Source of the DNA: Gallionella sp.
GTDB taxonomy: Bacteria > Pseudomonadota > Gammaproteobacteria > Burkholderiales > Gallionellaceae
DNA length: 64,000 bases
Reading direction: 5' to 3'
Assembly: GCA_028710525.1 (NCBI GenBank)
Contig: JAQTTY010000004.1
Coordinates: forward strand, 124,001-188,000
Both the position numbers and the translations under genes were made by a program. Within the stretch, counting starts at the first letter, position 1, and every line of letters starts with the position of its first letter. The notes under the pieces were generated by a model. That model saw only the letters and a list, made by a program, of their open reading frames with translations, was not told the origin of the DNA and ran no database searches. This document shows positions 18,681 to 28,739 of the stretch, one piece after another.

Positions 18681-19565
18681 ATGAGTGCTCTACATCAATC
18701 CAATCTGACCAGCCTGCCCTTCTTGCATAGAGGCAAGGTTCGTGACCTCTATGAAGTGGACGCCCAGCATCTGTTGATCGTGCAGACAGATCGTCTGTCA
18801 GCATTCGACGTGATACTGGATGATCCTATCCCTGGTAAGGGGGAAGTGCTGACCGCAGTGTCAAATTTTTGGTTCGCAAAGTTGGGTCATGTGATTCCCA
18901 ATCATCTCTCTGGGATTGCTCCCGAATCAGTGGTGAAGGGGGCGGAAGAAATCGCACAAGTAAGGGGTCGTGCTTTCGTCACCAAGAAGCTCAAGCCTTT
19001 GCCGATAGAAGCTATCGTGCGCGGCTATCTGGTAGGCTCGGGATGGAAGGACTATCAAAAGACCGGCACCATCTGTGGTTTAGCGTTGCCTGCAGGTTTG
19101 CGCGAAGCTGAAAAGTTGCCTCAACCTTTGTTTACTCCTTCGACCAAGGCAGCTATAGGCGATCATGATGAGAACATCTCCTATGCACAAGCAGTAGAGT
19201 TGCTAGGTGAGAAGATGGCTGAAAAAGTACGTGATGCCACCTTAGCCTTATATACGGAAGCAGCTAACTATGCTGCAACCAAGGGCATCATCATTGCCGA
19301 TACTAAGTTCGAATTTGGTGTGGATGAGGCCGGTACTTTGTATCTGATCGATGAAGCATTGACGCCTGACTCTTCACGCTTCTGGCCCGCTGACCAATAC
19401 AAGGTCGGTAGCAATCCGCCAAGTTTTGACAAGCAGTTCGTTAGGGACTGGTTGGAGTCTACTGGGTGGAACAAGCAAGCGCCGGCACCGCGCATTCCAG
19501 CTGAAGTGCTCGAAAAAACTGCAGCTAAATACCGTGAAGCACAAACCCGCTTGCTAGGCGCATGA
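18681..19565 (+). CDS. purC: SAICAR synthase
   Basis: Phosphoribosylaminoimidazole-succinocarboxamide synthase joins CAIR and aspartate with ATP in purine synthesis. The 294-residue protein is of the longer, yeast-like type: it starts [16 protein letters not shown], and the later motifs [17 protein letters not shown] and DTKFEFGVD are clear. AAGGAATATC precedes the ATG. Its TGA overlaps the start of the carbonic anhydrase gene as ATGA, so the two are translationally coupled. Confidence 0.96.
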   Translation: MSALHQSNLTSLPFLHRGKVRDLYEVDAQHLLIVQTDRLSAFDVILDDPIPGKGEVLTAVSNFWFAKLGHVIPNHLSGIAPESVVKGAEEIAQVRGRAFVTKKLKPLPIEAIVRGYLVGSGWKDYQKTGTICGLALPAGLREAEKLPQPLFTPSTKAAIGDHDENISYAQAVELLGEKMAEKVRDATLALYTEAANYAATKGIIIADTKFEFGVDEAGTLYLIDEALTPDSSRFWPADQYKVGSNPPSFDKQFVRDWLESTGWNKQAPAPRIPAEVLEKTAAKYREAQTRLLGA

Positions 19566-20194
19566 GTGCACCCAAGTTACTCATAGAGGGATTTGCGCGC
19601 TTTCGCGGTAACCACTTCTCAGCTGAGGATGTGATGTACCGCAATCTGGTCGAACAGGGTCAGACGCCCAAGGTTTTGATCGTGGGATGTTGTGACTCCC
19701 GTGTGGATCCAGCCTTAATCTTCGATTGTGCCCCGGGGGACTTATTCGTTATCCGTAACGTAGCGAATCTTGTTCCGCCAGTCGAAGGTCGTGCGGGTCA
19801 CCACGGAACGACTGCAGCACTCGAGTACGGCGTACGTAATTTGTGTGTAGAGCACATCGTGGTTTTAGGGCACGCCCAATGTGGCGGAATTGCCACGCTG
19901 ATGAAAACAGCAGGGAACACAGATTCCGAATCGTTCATAGATGACTGGATGAAATTGGCCGAAGCTGCAAGAGTGAGTGTTGCAAGGGATCTTGCATCTG
20001 CAAGTGACGCGCAAAGGCAGCATGAGTGTGAGAAGCGCGCGATACTGGTCTCTTTACAAAATCTAAGGACCTTCCCTTGGATTACAGAGCGCGTGGCCGC
20101 TGGATCGTTGACCTTGCACGGATGGTATTTCGATATCGAACAGGGGCAGTTGCTGGGTTACGAGGAAGAAAACTCGCGGTTCGTACAACTCTAG
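19562..20194 (+). CDS. can: beta-class carbonic anhydrase
   Basis: Beta carbonic anhydrase interconverts CO2 and bicarbonate with a Cys-His-Cys zinc site. The ligand motifs are GCCDSRVD near residue 41 and GHAQCGG near residue 101, with the Asp-Arg dyad of the first intact. The 210-residue length is normal and no signal peptide is seen, so it is cytosolic. The start overlaps purC by ATGA. Nearby bicarbonate or CO2 users include form II RuBisCO and, further away, the biotin carboxylase at 50.5-54.1 kb; which of them it serves is inference. Confidence 0.94.
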   Translation: MSAPKLLIEGFARFRGNHFSAEDVMYRNLVEQGQTPKVLIVGCCDSRVDPALIFDCAPGDLFVIRNVANLVPPVEGRAGHHGTTAALEYGVRNLCVEHIVVLGHAQCGGIATLMKTAGNTDSESFIDDWMKLAEAARVSVARDLASASDAQRQHECEKRAILVSLQNLRTFPWITERVAAGSLTLHGWYFDIEQGQLLGYEEENSRFVQL

Positions 20195-20197
20195 GAA

Positions 20198-20815
20198 TTA
20201 CTTGCCCGTAAGCAGTTTGTAGCGCGCCTTATCATCGTCATAGCGTTCCTCCAAAGCGGACTTCTCCGAATTCAACTTGGCGTATTCCTTGGTCAGATTC
20301 TCTGCATTAATCTGTGCATCATTGAGGTCTTCACGCAGATATGCAGGAATTGGTTTCCCAGCCTTTTCGAAAGTGTCAGCACGATTCTTCAGCACCTCGT
20401 AAGCATCATTAGCATTGCCAAGTTGCTTATGCGCAACTGCGGCGCGTGCATCTATTTGCTGCAAGTTCCGTGCGCGAGCTAAATCGATTTCTTTGACATT
20501 GCTATAGGTGTTGAGCAGAGACTTGTCGCGTAGTGTTCTGTCGCGCTCTTTCTCTGCTTCTTCTTGCTGCTTGGCCTCTGTAACCCGACTAGCAGCACGT
20601 TCTTCTGCGTTAAGTATATTGGTCTTCTTGATGATGCGGCCAGTCTTGTCGATCTCAAAGCGATCACGATCGGCAAATTCGGGAGGGATGGTGTGGCCAT
20701 AATGGGTCTCACCCTTGCTGTCGACCCATTTGTAGATCTTTTCAGGGCCAGCATAACTAGTCAAACTGAGCATCGACAGGGCGATGAGAGTAGTGATATG
20801 CCGAGCTTTAAACAT
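20198..20815 (-). CDS. DUF4124-domain exported protein
   Basis: An exported protein of unknown function. The ATG at 20815 is chosen because GGGG lies six bases upstream and it gives a clean signal peptide ([15 protein letters not shown] before GPEKIYKW); an in-frame ATG at 20827 is possible. The mature N-terminus [14 protein letters not shown] is the DUF4124 signature, and the rest (about residues 60-205) is charged, heptad-like helix, probably coiled coil. It overlaps the end of pyrE by eight bases and is likely co-transcribed with it. A second DUF4124 protein lies at 25744. Confidence 0.8.
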   Translation of the reverse strand: MFKARHITTLIALSMLSLTSYAGPEKIYKWVDSKGETHYGHTIPPEFADRDRFEIDKTGRIIKKTNILNAEERAASRVTEAKQQEEAEKERDRTLRDKSLLNTYSNVKEIDLARARNLQQIDARAAVAHKQLGNANDAYEVLKNRADTFEKAGKPIPAYLREDLNDAQINAENLTKEYAKLNSEKSALEERYDDDKARYKLLTGK

Positions 20816-21455
20816 GTTTGACCCCATATCGATTTCTATAGTCTTGAGTCGCTTTAAGATTCTGCACCAACTCCGCTTCGCCTTGCAAATATCCTAATAA
20901 GTCATCCAAATTTGCGATGGCTATGACGGGCATTCCGTAATGCTTTTGTACCTCCTGCACTGCAGAAAGTTCACCGGTACCGCGTTCCATCCTGTCCAAA
21001 GCGATAACTACGCCGCAAGGTTCCGCACCCGCAGCTCGTATCAGCTCTATAGACTCACGTACCGATGTTCCTGCAGAGATCACATCGTCAATGATCAATA
21101 CACGTCCCTGTAACTTGGCACCTACTACGGTACCGCCTTCTCCATGGTCTTTGGCCTCTTTGCGGTTATAAGAGTATGGCAAGTTGCGACCTTGTTCGGC
21201 CAATGCAATGGCTGTCCCTGCGGCCAGCGGTATGCCCTTGTATGCCGGGCCAAACAACATATCAAATGGGAGCTCGGATGCGAGGATAGCTTGAGCATAG
21301 AATTGGGTCAATTTGTGCAACGAAGCACCATCGTTAAATAGACCCGCATTGAAAAAATACGGTGATAGACGGCCTGCTTTAGTTTGAAACTCACCAAAGC
21401 AGAGTACCTTTTGCTGTACGGCGAAGCGGATAAAATCGAGTCTGAAATTAAACAT
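20808..21455 (-). CDS. pyrE: orotate phosphoribosyltransferase
   Basis: PyrE makes orotidine 5'-phosphate from orotate and PRPP in pyrimidine synthesis. The PRPP-binding loop [13 protein letters not shown] and the flexible-loop segment [13 protein letters not shown] are clear, and the 215-residue length is standard. It is divergent from xth, with a 67-base gap that includes a TATAAT-like box at about 21489-21494. Confidence 0.96.
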   Translation of the reverse strand: MFNFRLDFIRFAVQQKVLCFGEFQTKAGRLSPYFFNAGLFNDGASLHKLTQFYAQAILASELPFDMLFGPAYKGIPLAAGTAIALAEQGRNLPYSYNRKEAKDHGEGGTVVGAKLQGRVLIIDDVISAGTSVRESIELIRAAGAEPCGVVIALDRMERGTGELSAVQEVQKHYGMPVIAIANLDDLLGYLQGEAELVQNLKATQDYRNRYGVKHV

Positions 21456-21522
21456 GGTGAGCTGAATAGATGTCGTTGACTGCGGCCATTATAATGGTAT
21501 GCCCGAATTCACCATAACTATC

Positions 21523-22290
21523 ATGCGCATTATTTCTGTCAATCTGAACGGCATCCGCTCTGCCACAAACAAGGGATTTTTTGAATGGCTGGCCAAGCAG
21601 GACGCTGATGTAATCTGTCTACAAGAGCTAAAAGCCCAAGAACAGGACATGACGGAGTTGATGCTGGCACCTCATGGATATCACGGCTATTTCCATTACG
21701 CAGAAAAGAAAGGCTATAGCGGGGTTGGGATATATAGCCGCGTTAAGCCTAAAGAAGTAGTGGTCGGTCTGGGCATACCGAAGTTCGATGCAGAAGGTAG
21801 GTATATAAGAGCGGATTTTGACGGTTACAGTGTCGTATCCCTATATTTGCCATCGGGTTCCAGTGGAGAGGAGAGGCAGGCAGTAAAATTTGAATTCATG
21901 GCAGCTTTTATGCCGCATATGCAAGAGCTGATTGCTGCCGGACGAGAGGTGGTGATCTGCGGCGACTGGAATATTGCGCATCGCGAGATAGACCTCAAGA
22001 ATTGGCGCGGTAACAAAAAGAACTCGGGATTCCTGCCGGAAGAGCGAGCTTGGCTAACGCAGCTGTTCGACGAAGTGGGTTGGGTAGATACCTTTAGAAA
22101 GCTGTACCCAGAGTCTGAGGCATATACATGGTGGTCCAACCGTGGGCAGGCTTGGGCTAAAGACGTAGGTTGGCGTATCGATTACCAGATTGCCACTCCC
22201 TGTCTGGCAGCCCGTGCCTTATCGGCGAGTATCTATAAGCAAGAACGGTTCTCGGATCACGCGCCATTAATCACTGATTACCGAGATTGA
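21523..22290 (+). CDS. xth: exodeoxyribonuclease III
   Basis: An AP endonuclease and 3'-5' exonuclease of base-excision repair. The start MRIISVNLNGIRSA is the family N-terminus, so the ATG at 21523 is preferred to one 24 bases upstream. LQELKAQE holds the metal-binding Glu, CGDWNIAHREIDLKNW the Asp-Asn pair, and SDHAPL the catalytic Asp-His. The protein is 255 residues. It is divergent from pyrE and convergent with the rhodanese gene, whose stop is at the very next base. Confidence 0.95.
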   Translation: MRIISVNLNGIRSATNKGFFEWLAKQDADVICLQELKAQEQDMTELMLAPHGYHGYFHYAEKKGYSGVGIYSRVKPKEVVVGLGIPKFDAEGRYIRADFDGYSVVSLYLPSGSSGEERQAVKFEFMAAFMPHMQELIAAGREVVICGDWNIAHREIDLKNWRGNKKNSGFLPEERAWLTQLFDEVGWVDTFRKLYPESEAYTWWSNRGQAWAKDVGWRIDYQIATPCLAARALSASIYKQERFSDHAPLITDYRD

Positions 22291-22743
22291 TCAGCTTTGC
22301 TGCCAGGGCAGGCCTGCAGCGCGCCAGCCATTTACTGCATTGCGATGTTTAGCCTCGTTAGAGTCACCCTCAAAACCTTCTGTGATGTTGTAGCAAGTTG
22401 TATAACCAGCTTGCGTAGCAGCAATGGCCGCGGCATTAGAGCGAGCACCACTGCGGCAGATGAAGAACAGTAAAGCTTCTTTGTCTACCTGCTGTTCCAG
22501 ATGGGCCAAAAAATGCGGATTGGCTTTCATGCCTGGATAAGTCATCCATTCAATCTCAACAGCTTCAGGTATGCGACCTACCCAATCTTGTTCAGCTCGG
22601 GTACGTACGTCTATCAACTTTGCGCCTGGCGCCGAATGAAGTATCTCGTAAGCGTCGCTTGGTGATAAGGATCCTTGATAGGGTAAACCTAGTTCTTGGG
22701 CACGTTGTTGTGCGGATTCTAAGATTGCAGTGATTTTTCCCAT
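22291..22743 (-). CDS. rhodanese-like sulfurtransferase
   Basis: A single-domain rhodanese of 150 residues. The active-site loop FICRSGARS contains the catalytic Cys, and AKLIDVRTRAEQDWVGRIP is the CH2A-type motif. There is no signal peptide, so it is cytosolic. The donor and acceptor of sulfur cannot be told from sequence. It is convergent with xth and divergent from the metal exporter gene. Confidence 0.9.
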   Translation of the reverse strand: MGKITAILESAQQRAQELGLPYQGSLSPSDAYEILHSAPGAKLIDVRTRAEQDWVGRIPEAVEIEWMTYPGMKANPHFLAHLEQQVDKEALLFFICRSGARSNAAAIAATQAGYTTCYNITEGFEGDSNEAKHRNAVNGWRAAGLPWQQS

Positions 22744-22825
22744 GATGGCCTCTTAAATGCATGCTTCAATCGGTAAGGCGCAAGTGATATGCTGCGCAGC
22801 TGCTTTGTATACTAGCGCAATAAAG

Positions 22826-24004
22826 ATGGAAAAACATAGTCACTCTCATCACAGTCATAAGCATAAAGAAGCTTTTGAGCCAGCCCACCCTGAGCGATTT
22901 GCCGCTGCAAAGAAGAGCACCTGGGTCAGTATCGTCATCAATCTCGTACTTACATTTTTGCAAGTCGTGGGCGGCTTCTTTGCACATTCGCAGGCGCTTA
23001 TGGCGGATGGTTTGCACTCTTTATCGGATCTAATGTCGGACATCTTGGTGCTGTTTGCCAACCGTCACGGGAACCGTCATGCAGATGCCAATCACCCCTA
23101 TGGGCACGCTCGGGTAGAGACCGCAGCAACGCTGGTGCTGGGCGTGTTCTTGGCTGCACTTGGCGTAGGTCTGTTGGTGGCTGCAGCGATGCGTTTACAA
23201 CAGCCACATGCCTTGCAGTCAGTCGACCCGTTGGCCTTGGCGATCGCAATCGTTGCATTGATTGCCAAGGAAGGCATGTTCCGCTACATGCTCGCCGTGG
23301 CCAAGCGGGTGCGTTCGCAAATGCTGGTCGCGAATGCATGGCACGCACGCTCCGATGCGGCATCTTCGCTGGTGGTCGTAGTAGGCATTATCGGCAATCT
23401 GATGGGCTATACCTTTCTGGACTTGGTTGCGGCGGCCGTCGTGGGTGTGATGATCGGTCACATGGGGGGCAAGCTCGCTTTCGAAGCACTGGCAGAGTTG
23501 ATAGATACGGGGTTGGAAGCAGAAGAAGTCGAAGCGATACGCCATACCTTGCTGACTACGCCAGGAGTATTAAGTCTGCATGATCTGCGTACCCGCAAGA
23601 TGGCGGATAACGCTTTGGTCGATGCACATATCATCGTCGACCCCAAGGTCAGTGTATCTGAAGGGCACTACATCGCCGAAGCGGCGCGCTACGCAGTACT
23701 GAAGGCTCACCATGTGCTAGATGTGATGGTACATATCGACCCTGAGGATGATATGCAGGCCAAGCCTAACGCACATCTGCCCAATCGATTGGGGCTGCTA
23801 CAGCACTTGGCTACGGAGTTGGATGATGCTGCATTGTTAAAGCAGCGCTTTGTCTTCCACTATCTGGACGGCAAGGTTGATGCGGAGATCTATCTGCTGG
23901 GAGATGAGGTGCAGGCTGTTGCATTGCAACAACGCTGTGATGAGCTGGTCAAGTCGGACGCCATATTCCGATCGATATTGGTACTTAGATTGGGCGCACC
24001 TTAG
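22826..24004 (+). CDS. cation diffusion facilitator metal exporter
   Basis: A CDF-family proton-driven exporter of divalent metals in the inner membrane. The ATG at 22826 gives 392 residues and a His-rich start (MEKHSHSHHSHKHKE), a likely metal-binding tail; an upstream ATG at 22757 would add 23 unconserved residues. The HSLSDL and HARSDAASS segments are the two CDF metal-site helices, and a cytoplasmic domain follows (VDAHIIVDPKVSVSEGHYIAE). The C-terminal part is longer than in small CDF proteins. Zn, Co, Fe or Mn are possible; iron or manganese would interest an autotroph of this kind. An NtrC box for glnA overlaps its last codons. Confidence 0.9.
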   Translation: MEKHSHSHHSHKHKEAFEPAHPERFAAAKKSTWVSIVINLVLTFLQVVGGFFAHSQALMADGLHSLSDLMSDILVLFANRHGNRHADANHPYGHARVETAATLVLGVFLAALGVGLLVAAAMRLQQPHALQSVDPLALAIAIVALIAKEGMFRYMLAVAKRVRSQMLVANAWHARSDAASSLVVVVGIIGNLMGYTFLDLVAAAVVGVMIGHMGGKLAFEALAELIDTGLEAEEVEAIRHTLLTTPGVLSLHDLRTRKMADNALVDAHIIVDPKVSVSEGHYIAEAARYAVLKAHHVLDVMVHIDPEDDMQAKPNAHLPNRLGLLQHLATELDDAALLKQRFVFHYLDGKVDAEIYLLGDEVQAVALQQRCDELVKSDAIFRSILVLRLGAP

Positions 24005-24010
24005 TGGTGC
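23996..24010. promoter_or_regulatory. NtrC site 1 upstream of glnA
   Basis: GCACCTTAGTGGTGC is a perfect GCAC-N7-GTGC palindrome, the NtrC consensus core. It overlaps the last codons of the metal exporter gene and lies 31 bp from site 2. Confidence 0.82.
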
Positions 24011-24026
24011 GCGACCTAGATAGCGC

Positions 24027-24041
24027 GCCCAAGTACGGTGC
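24027..24041. promoter_or_regulatory. NtrC site 2 upstream of glnA
   Basis: GCCCAAGTACGGTGC matches GCAC-N7-GTGC with one mismatch. It is three helical turns from site 1, which fits two cooperating NtrC dimers as at E. coli glnA. Confidence 0.7.
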
Positions 24042-24106
24042 GCAATTTTTGCTTCGCCACATGTCTAGCTTATGGCAGAATGCGCGATTGCTAGATGGCG
24101 TAGTGC

Positions 24107-24122
24107 TGGCATGGTTACTGCT
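24107..24122 (+). promoter_or_regulatory. sigma-54 promoter of glnA
   Basis: TGGCATGGTTACTGCT has the -24 GG and -12 GC with ten bases between. It is nearly identical, through the following TAGTAG, to the promoter at 37983. Expected start of transcription is about 24134, some 54 bases before glnA. Confidence 0.82.
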
Positions 24123-24187
24123 TAGTAGAGGCAAGGTTATTTCTACAACAGAAATTTGATTGATTGTTTTTTTATTGGGAGAGTGTG

Positions 24188-25603
24188 ATGGCGATGTCAG
24201 CTAGTGATGTATTGCAAATGATCAAGGATCGCGACGTTAAGTTCGTGGATTTTCGTTTTACCGATACGCGCGGTAAAGAGCACCACGTTGGTGTTCCTGC
24301 AAAGTATGTAGGTATGGACAAGTTCGAAGATGGTCATGCTTTCGACGGTTCTTCGATTGCAGGTTGGAAGGGTATCCAAGCTTCCGACATGTTGTTGATG
24401 CCACAAGCTGATACAGCCTACATCGATCCTTTCATGGACGAAGTGACACTGGTTATCACCTGTGACGTGGTCGATCCTACCGATGGCAAGGGTTATGACC
24501 GTGATCCACGCTCTATCGCCAAGCGCGCAGAAGCTTATTTGAAGTCCACTGGTATTGGTGACACCGCATTCTTCGGCCCAGAACCAGAGTTCTTCATCTT
24601 TGATTCCGTGCAATGGAACATCGATATGTCAGGTTGCTTCAGCAAGATCAACTCTGAAGAAGCAGCATGGTCCACAGGCGACAAGATCGAAGGCGGTAAT
24701 ACCGGACATCGCCCTACAGTCAAGGGTGGTTACTTCCCAGTTCCTCCAGTCGACAGCTTGAACGACATCCGTGCCGCTATGTGCTTGGCATTGGAAGATA
24801 TTGGCATCGAAGTTGAAGTGCATCACCACGAAGTGGCGAATGCAGGTCAGTGCGAAATTGGTACCAAGTTCAATACATTGGTACGCCGCGCAGACCAAAC
24901 ACAGGCTTTGAAATATGTTGTGTTCAACGTTGCTCACCAGTACGGCAAGACAGCGACCTTCATGCCTAAGCCTATCGTGGGCGACAACGGTTCTGGTATG
25001 CACGTGCACCAGTCCATCTGGAAAGATGGTAAGAACTCCTTCGCAGGCAATGGTTATGCAGGTCTGTCTGAGACAGCGCTGTACTACATCGGCGGTATCA
25101 TCAAGCATGCCAAGGCTTTGAACGCGATCACCAATCCAGGTACCAACTCCTACAAGCGTCTGGTGCCTCATTATGAAGCACCTACCAAGTTGGCTTACTC
25201 TGCTAAGAACCGTTCCGCTTCGATCCGTATCCCTCACGTCGCTAGCGACAAGGCACGCCGTATCGAGACACGCTTCCCTGATCCATCTTCCAACCCATAT
25301 TTGTGCTTCTCCGCATTGATGATGGCGGGTTTGGACGGTATCCAGAACAAGATCCACCCTGGCGATCCAGCTGACAAGAACTTGTACGACTTGCCACCAG
25401 AAGAAGATGCAAAGATCCCAACAGTCTGCACCTCTTTGGACGAAGCATTGAACGCTCTGGACAAAGACCGCGAGTTCCTGACTCGTGGCGGCGTGTTCTC
25501 CAATGACTTCATCGATGCTTACATCACATTGAAGATGGAAGAAGTGACACGTATGCGCATGACAACTCACCCAGTCGAGTTCGACATGTACTACAGCCTG
25601 TAA
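24188..25603 (+). CDS. glnA: type I glutamine synthetase
   Basis: GlnA makes glutamine from glutamate, ammonia and ATP, the main ammonium assimilation step. The ATG at 24188 follows GGGAG and gives 471 residues; the ATG at 24194 is also possible. The family motifs are present: [23 protein letters not shown], and the ATP-binding AFMPKP-like segment at [20 protein letters not shown]. The adenylylation loop NLYDLPPEE places the target tyrosine near residue 400, so GlnE control is expected. An NtrC/sigma-54 promoter lies upstream and a strong terminator downstream; ntrB and ntrC follow after one small gene. Confidence 0.98.
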   Translation: MAMSASDVLQMIKDRDVKFVDFRFTDTRGKEHHVGVPAKYVGMDKFEDGHAFDGSSIAGWKGIQASDMLLMPQADTAYIDPFMDEVTLVITCDVVDPTDGKGYDRDPRSIAKRAEAYLKSTGIGDTAFFGPEPEFFIFDSVQWNIDMSGCFSKINSEEAAWSTGDKIEGGNTGHRPTVKGGYFPVPPVDSLNDIRAAMCLALEDIGIEVEVHHHEVANAGQCEIGTKFNTLVRRADQTQALKYVVFNVAHQYGKTATFMPKPIVGDNGSGMHVHQSIWKDGKNSFAGNGYAGLSETALYYIGGIIKHAKALNAITNPGTNSYKRLVPHYEAPTKLAYSAKNRSASIRIPHVASDKARRIETRFPDPSSNPYLCFSALMMAGLDGIQNKIHPGDPADKNLYDLPPEEDAKIPTVCTSLDEALNALDKDREFLTRGGVFSNDFIDAYITLKMEEVTRMRMTTHPVEFDMYYSL

Positions 25604-25623
25604 TTAGGGTTAGACAGGAAAAT

Positions 25624-25652
25624 AAAACGGGGCGTAAGCCCCGTTTTTTATT
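25624..25652 (+). terminator. terminator after glnA
   Basis: ACGGGGC-GTAA-GCCCCGTTTTTTA is a GC stem followed by six T. It separates glnA from the downstream genes, so ntrBC is not simply on the glnA message. Confidence 0.92.
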
Positions 25653-25684
25653 GTCTCTACATAAACTACGGAACTGCAAAGCAA

Positions 25685-25713
25685 TTGTCGCAGTCACACG
25701 CTTCGCCTATACT
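25685..25713 (+). promoter_or_regulatory. sigma-70 promoter before the second DUF4124 gene
   Basis: TTGTCG and TATACT are separated by exactly 17 bases. Transcription would begin near 25720, about 24 bases before the ATG, and could run on into ntrBC. Confidence 0.6.
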
Positions 25714-25743
25714 CAATTGTCGTTTCACCAATTAGGGACTGCC

Positions 25744-26217
25744 ATGAAATTGAAATATCTACTCGCGCTGATGTGTCTGATGCCCTTAGCAGCGCATGCC
25801 GACCTTTATAAATCAGTTGATGCAGATGGTCACGTGACATATTCAAGTACTCCCCTAAAGGGTAGCAAGAAGCTCAATTTGGAGCCTTTGCCAACCATGG
25901 TGCCATTGGCAAAAGTACCTTCACATGCAAATTTTCCTAGAGTAGATGAAGAAACGCAGAAGGGTAGAGACGAAACCCGTCGCACGATACTTCAGGACGA
26001 ATTGAAGACCGAACAGAAGTTGCTTGAAGAAGCTAAGCGTAACCTGCAAGAGGCCACAGATCAAAACCGAGGTAACTTCGTGGTGAACGGCAAGCCTATG
26101 CATAATGAGGCTCGTGCTCAGGAATACAACGCAGCGGTTAGCAAGCAGACTGACGAAGTGAATACGCACCAAAAGAACATCGATGCATTGAATGCAGAGT
26201 TATCAAAACTAAAATAG
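25744..26217 (+). CDS. DUF4124-domain exported protein
   Basis: A small exported protein of 157 residues between glnA and ntrB. The ATG at 25744 starts a clear signal peptide (MKLKYLLALMCLMPLAAHA before DLYKS). The DUF4124 motif is DLYKSVDADGHVTYSSTP, and a helical, Gln/Lys/Glu-rich coiled-coil tail follows. A gene of this kind is often found between glnA and ntrB in betaproteobacteria, but its role is not established. It is similar in design to the protein at 20198-20815. Confidence 0.82.
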   Translation: MKLKYLLALMCLMPLAAHADLYKSVDADGHVTYSSTPLKGSKKLNLEPLPTMVPLAKVPSHANFPRVDEETQKGRDETRRTILQDELKTEQKLLEEAKRNLQEATDQNRGNFVVNGKPMHNEARAQEYNAAVSKQTDEVNTHQKNIDALNAELSKLK

Positions 26218-26234
26218 CAATAAATCCCTATTTC

Positions 26235-26250
26235 TGGCATGGTTCATGCT
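26235..26250 (+). promoter_or_regulatory. possible sigma-54 promoter near ntrB
   Basis: TGGCATGGTTCATGCT keeps GG-N10-GC, but the -12 box is ATGCT rather than the CTGCT of the other sites. The predicted start at about 26261 nearly meets the ntrB ATG, so it would give a leaderless message. No clear NtrC pair is seen upstream. Weak. Confidence 0.3.
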
Positions 26251-26262
26251 CAATAGATACAC

Positions 26263-27315
26263 ATGAACCTTATGCCAGATTTCCCCATATTGACCTTAGA
26301 GAATCTCGCTACCGCAGTAGTGCTGCTGGATAGCGAATTACGCATCTCCTATCTCAATTCAGCAGCAGAGGACATGTTCGAGACTGGCAGTAAGAACTTG
26401 CACGGATTGACGGTGCAACAAGTCTTCACCCACACCGAGCAACTGGCGAATGCGATGCATCAGGCGGTGACTTCTCATGCCAGCTATATCGAACACGACA
26501 TGATTCTGGGCACTCATGCGCATGGCAAGCTGCACCTTCGTTGTGCAGCTACGCCACTGCAATTGAGTGAGCCTGGATTGATGTTGGAATTTCATCTCAT
26601 TGACCGTACGCTCAAGTTAGCACGCGAAGAACAGATGCTGGACCAAACGCAGGCGAATCGATTACTACTGCGCAATCTTGCGCATGAGATCAAAAATCCT
26701 TTGGGTGGCATACGTGGTGCGGCGCAGTTGCTGGAGCAAGAACTAGAGAAGCCAGGACTGCGCGAATATACCCAAGTCATCATCCAAGAAGCTGATCGCT
26801 TGCGCGGTTTGATGGAGAAGCTACTCACTCCTCAGACGGCGACCAATCACAACTCTCTCAACATTCACGAAGTGTTGGAACGCGTACGTAGTTTAGTTCT
26901 CGCTGAGATACCCGTTGGGCTGACCATACAACGTGACTACGACACTAGCTTGCCAGCATTGCTGGGCGACAAGGAGCAGCTGATACAAGTGATGCTCAAT
27001 ATCGTGCGAAATGCGAGTCAGGCGATGCAGGGCAAAGGCCGCATCATCTTGCGCACGCGCATCGCGCGCCAAATCACCATCACGCGTCGCTTGCACCGCT
27101 TAGCCATTATCGTGCAGATCATCGATGACGGTCCCGGCATCCCCAAAGAATTGCGTGACAAAATATTCTATCCACTGGTATCAGGCAGTGCCGACGGTCA
27201 CGGCTTAGGCCTGACACTGGCACAAGACTTTGTCAGCCAGCATAAAGGCTCTATTGAATTCGAAAGCGAACCTGGCCGTACCTGCTTCTGTGTGATGCTC
27301 CCCCTAACCCCTTAA
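26263..27315 (+). CDS. glnL: nitrogen regulation sensor kinase NtrB
   Basis: NtrB (GlnL) phosphorylates NtrC when nitrogen is scarce and is switched to a phosphatase by PII protein. The 350-residue protein is soluble. It has an N-terminal PAS domain (about 10-125), the H-box NLAHEIKNPLGGIRGAAQLLE with His near residue 140, then the N box (MLNIVRNASQAM) and G boxes (DDGPGIP, GHGLGLT). ATGs at 26263 and 26272 are both possible and neither has a strong ribosome site. It is 11 bases before ntrC. Its PII partner glnK is at 38850. Confidence 0.94.
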   Translation: MNLMPDFPILTLENLATAVVLLDSELRISYLNSAAEDMFETGSKNLHGLTVQQVFTHTEQLANAMHQAVTSHASYIEHDMILGTHAHGKLHLRCAATPLQLSEPGLMLEFHLIDRTLKLAREEQMLDQTQANRLLLRNLAHEIKNPLGGIRGAAQLLEQELEKPGLREYTQVIIQEADRLRGLMEKLLTPQTATNHNSLNIHEVLERVRSLVLAEIPVGLTIQRDYDTSLPALLGDKEQLIQVMLNIVRNASQAMQGKGRIILRTRIARQITITRRLHRLAIIVQIIDDGPGIPKELRDKIFYPLVSGSADGHGLGLTLAQDFVSQHKGSIEFESEPGRTCFCVMLPLTP

Positions 27316-27326
27316 TGAAGTAGAAG

Positions 27327-28730
27327 ATGACTATGAAATCAGTTTGGATAATCGACGACGACAAGTCGATACGTTGGGTGTTAGAGAAGTCCTTGGCCCG
27401 TGCCGACATTGCCTACAGAAGCTTTGCTTCGGCAGACGATGCCTTGCGCACCTTGGTTGATGAGTTACCCCAAGTAGTGGTGAGCGATATTCGTATGCCG
27501 GGTAGTTCTGGGCTGGATTTCTTGGAGTCTTTGCACAAACGCTATCCGCAGATTCCAGTGATCATCATGACTGCCTATTCCGATCTGGAGAGTGCCGTGT
27601 CGGCATTTCAGGGCGGTGCTTTTGAATATCTACCGAAGCCTTTCGATATCAACCATGCTGTCGAATTAATAGGGCGTGCACTAGAACAGAGCAAACGTAA
27701 ATCTGGCGAGCAGGAACCTGAGGAAGTCGCTGCGGATATCTTGGGCCATGCACCTGCTATGCAGGAAGTGTTTCGGGCCATCGGGCGTTTATCGCAATCG
27801 CATGCCACAGTACTAATCAATGGTGAATCAGGTACGGGTAAGGAATTGGTGGCGCGTGCGCTGCATCGACACAGCTTGCGCGCCGACAAGACTTTCGTCG
27901 CAATCAATACAGCAGCCATTCCCAAAGACTTATTGGAGTCCGAACTGTTCGGTCATGAGCGTGGCGCTTTTACCGGTGCGGCGACCACGCGGCGCGGGCG
28001 CTTTGAACAAGCCGAGGGTGGCACGCTGTTTCTAGATGAGATCGGTGATATGCCATCTGAACTACAGACGCGTTTGCTACGCGTACTGTCGGACGGAAAT
28101 TACTATCGCGTCGGCGGTCATCAACCCATCAAGGCCAATGTGCGCATCATTACTGCTACCCATCAAGACCTTGAAGAGCGTGTTAAGCAAGGCCTGTTCC
28201 GCGAGGATCTGTTCCACAGGCTGAACGTCATCCGTCTGCGTCTGCCACCCTTACGCGAGCGTCGCGAAGACATCCCACTTTTGGCAACGTATTTCCTGCA
28301 GAAGAGCGCACGCGAGTTGGCGGTGGAGCAAAAGCAGTTAAGTGCGGAAACCGTACAGCATCTCACTGCGCAGAGTTTCCCTGGTAACGTACGTCAGCTA
28401 GAAAACTTGTGTCATTGGTTGACGGTAATGACTCCATCTAAGGTGGTAGAGATTGCCGATCTGCCGCCAGAGTGGCGTGAGGAGTCTGCGGCAGCAGGAA
28501 CGGTCAGTGGCGATTGGAGTACAGCCTTGGCGCAACATGCGGCGATGGCCTTGCAACGCGGTGATGAGCGCATCATGGACAAACTGACGCAACAGTTCGA
28601 GAGCACGCTGATCTTGCAAGCTTTGCAACATACCCACGGCAGACGCATAGAAGCAGCGACGTTATTGGGTCTGGGGCGCAACACCCTGACCCGCAAGATA
28701 CAAGAACTAGGCTTAGACGACCAAGAGTAA
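27327..28730 (+). CDS. glnG: nitrogen regulator NtrC
   Basis: NtrC is the sigma-54-dependent activator of nitrogen genes. The receiver domain has the acidic DDDK and the phosphorylated Asp54 in VSDIRMPG. The AAA+ domain has GESGTGKE (Walker A), the sigma-54 contact loop GAFTGA and LDEIGDM (Walker B). The C-terminal Fis-type helix-turn-helix reads [21 protein letters not shown]. At 467 residues it is standard. Target sites are readable in this window upstream of glnA, the porin gene and two guanidine-cluster promoters. Confidence 0.96.
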   Translation: MTMKSVWIIDDDKSIRWVLEKSLARADIAYRSFASADDALRTLVDELPQVVVSDIRMPGSSGLDFLESLHKRYPQIPVIIMTAYSDLESAVSAFQGGAFEYLPKPFDINHAVELIGRALEQSKRKSGEQEPEEVAADILGHAPAMQEVFRAIGRLSQSHATVLINGESGTGKELVARALHRHSLRADKTFVAINTAAIPKDLLESELFGHERGAFTGAATTRRGRFEQAEGGTLFLDEIGDMPSELQTRLLRVLSDGNYYRVGGHQPIKANVRIITATHQDLEERVKQGLFREDLFHRLNVIRLRLPPLRERREDIPLLATYFLQKSARELAVEQKQLSAETVQHLTAQSFPGNVRQLENLCHWLTVMTPSKVVEIADLPPEWREESAAAGTVSGDWSTALAQHAAMALQRGDERIMDKLTQQFESTLILQALQHTHGRRIEAATLLGLGRNTLTRKIQELGLDDQE

Positions 28731-28739
28731 AAGCTAGCG

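Noticed and set aside
24629..25570. 313-codon open frame antisense to glnA
   Set aside because: It lies wholly within a highly conserved gene, is rich in Cys and His from reversed codons, and has no ribosome site. It is a shadow frame.
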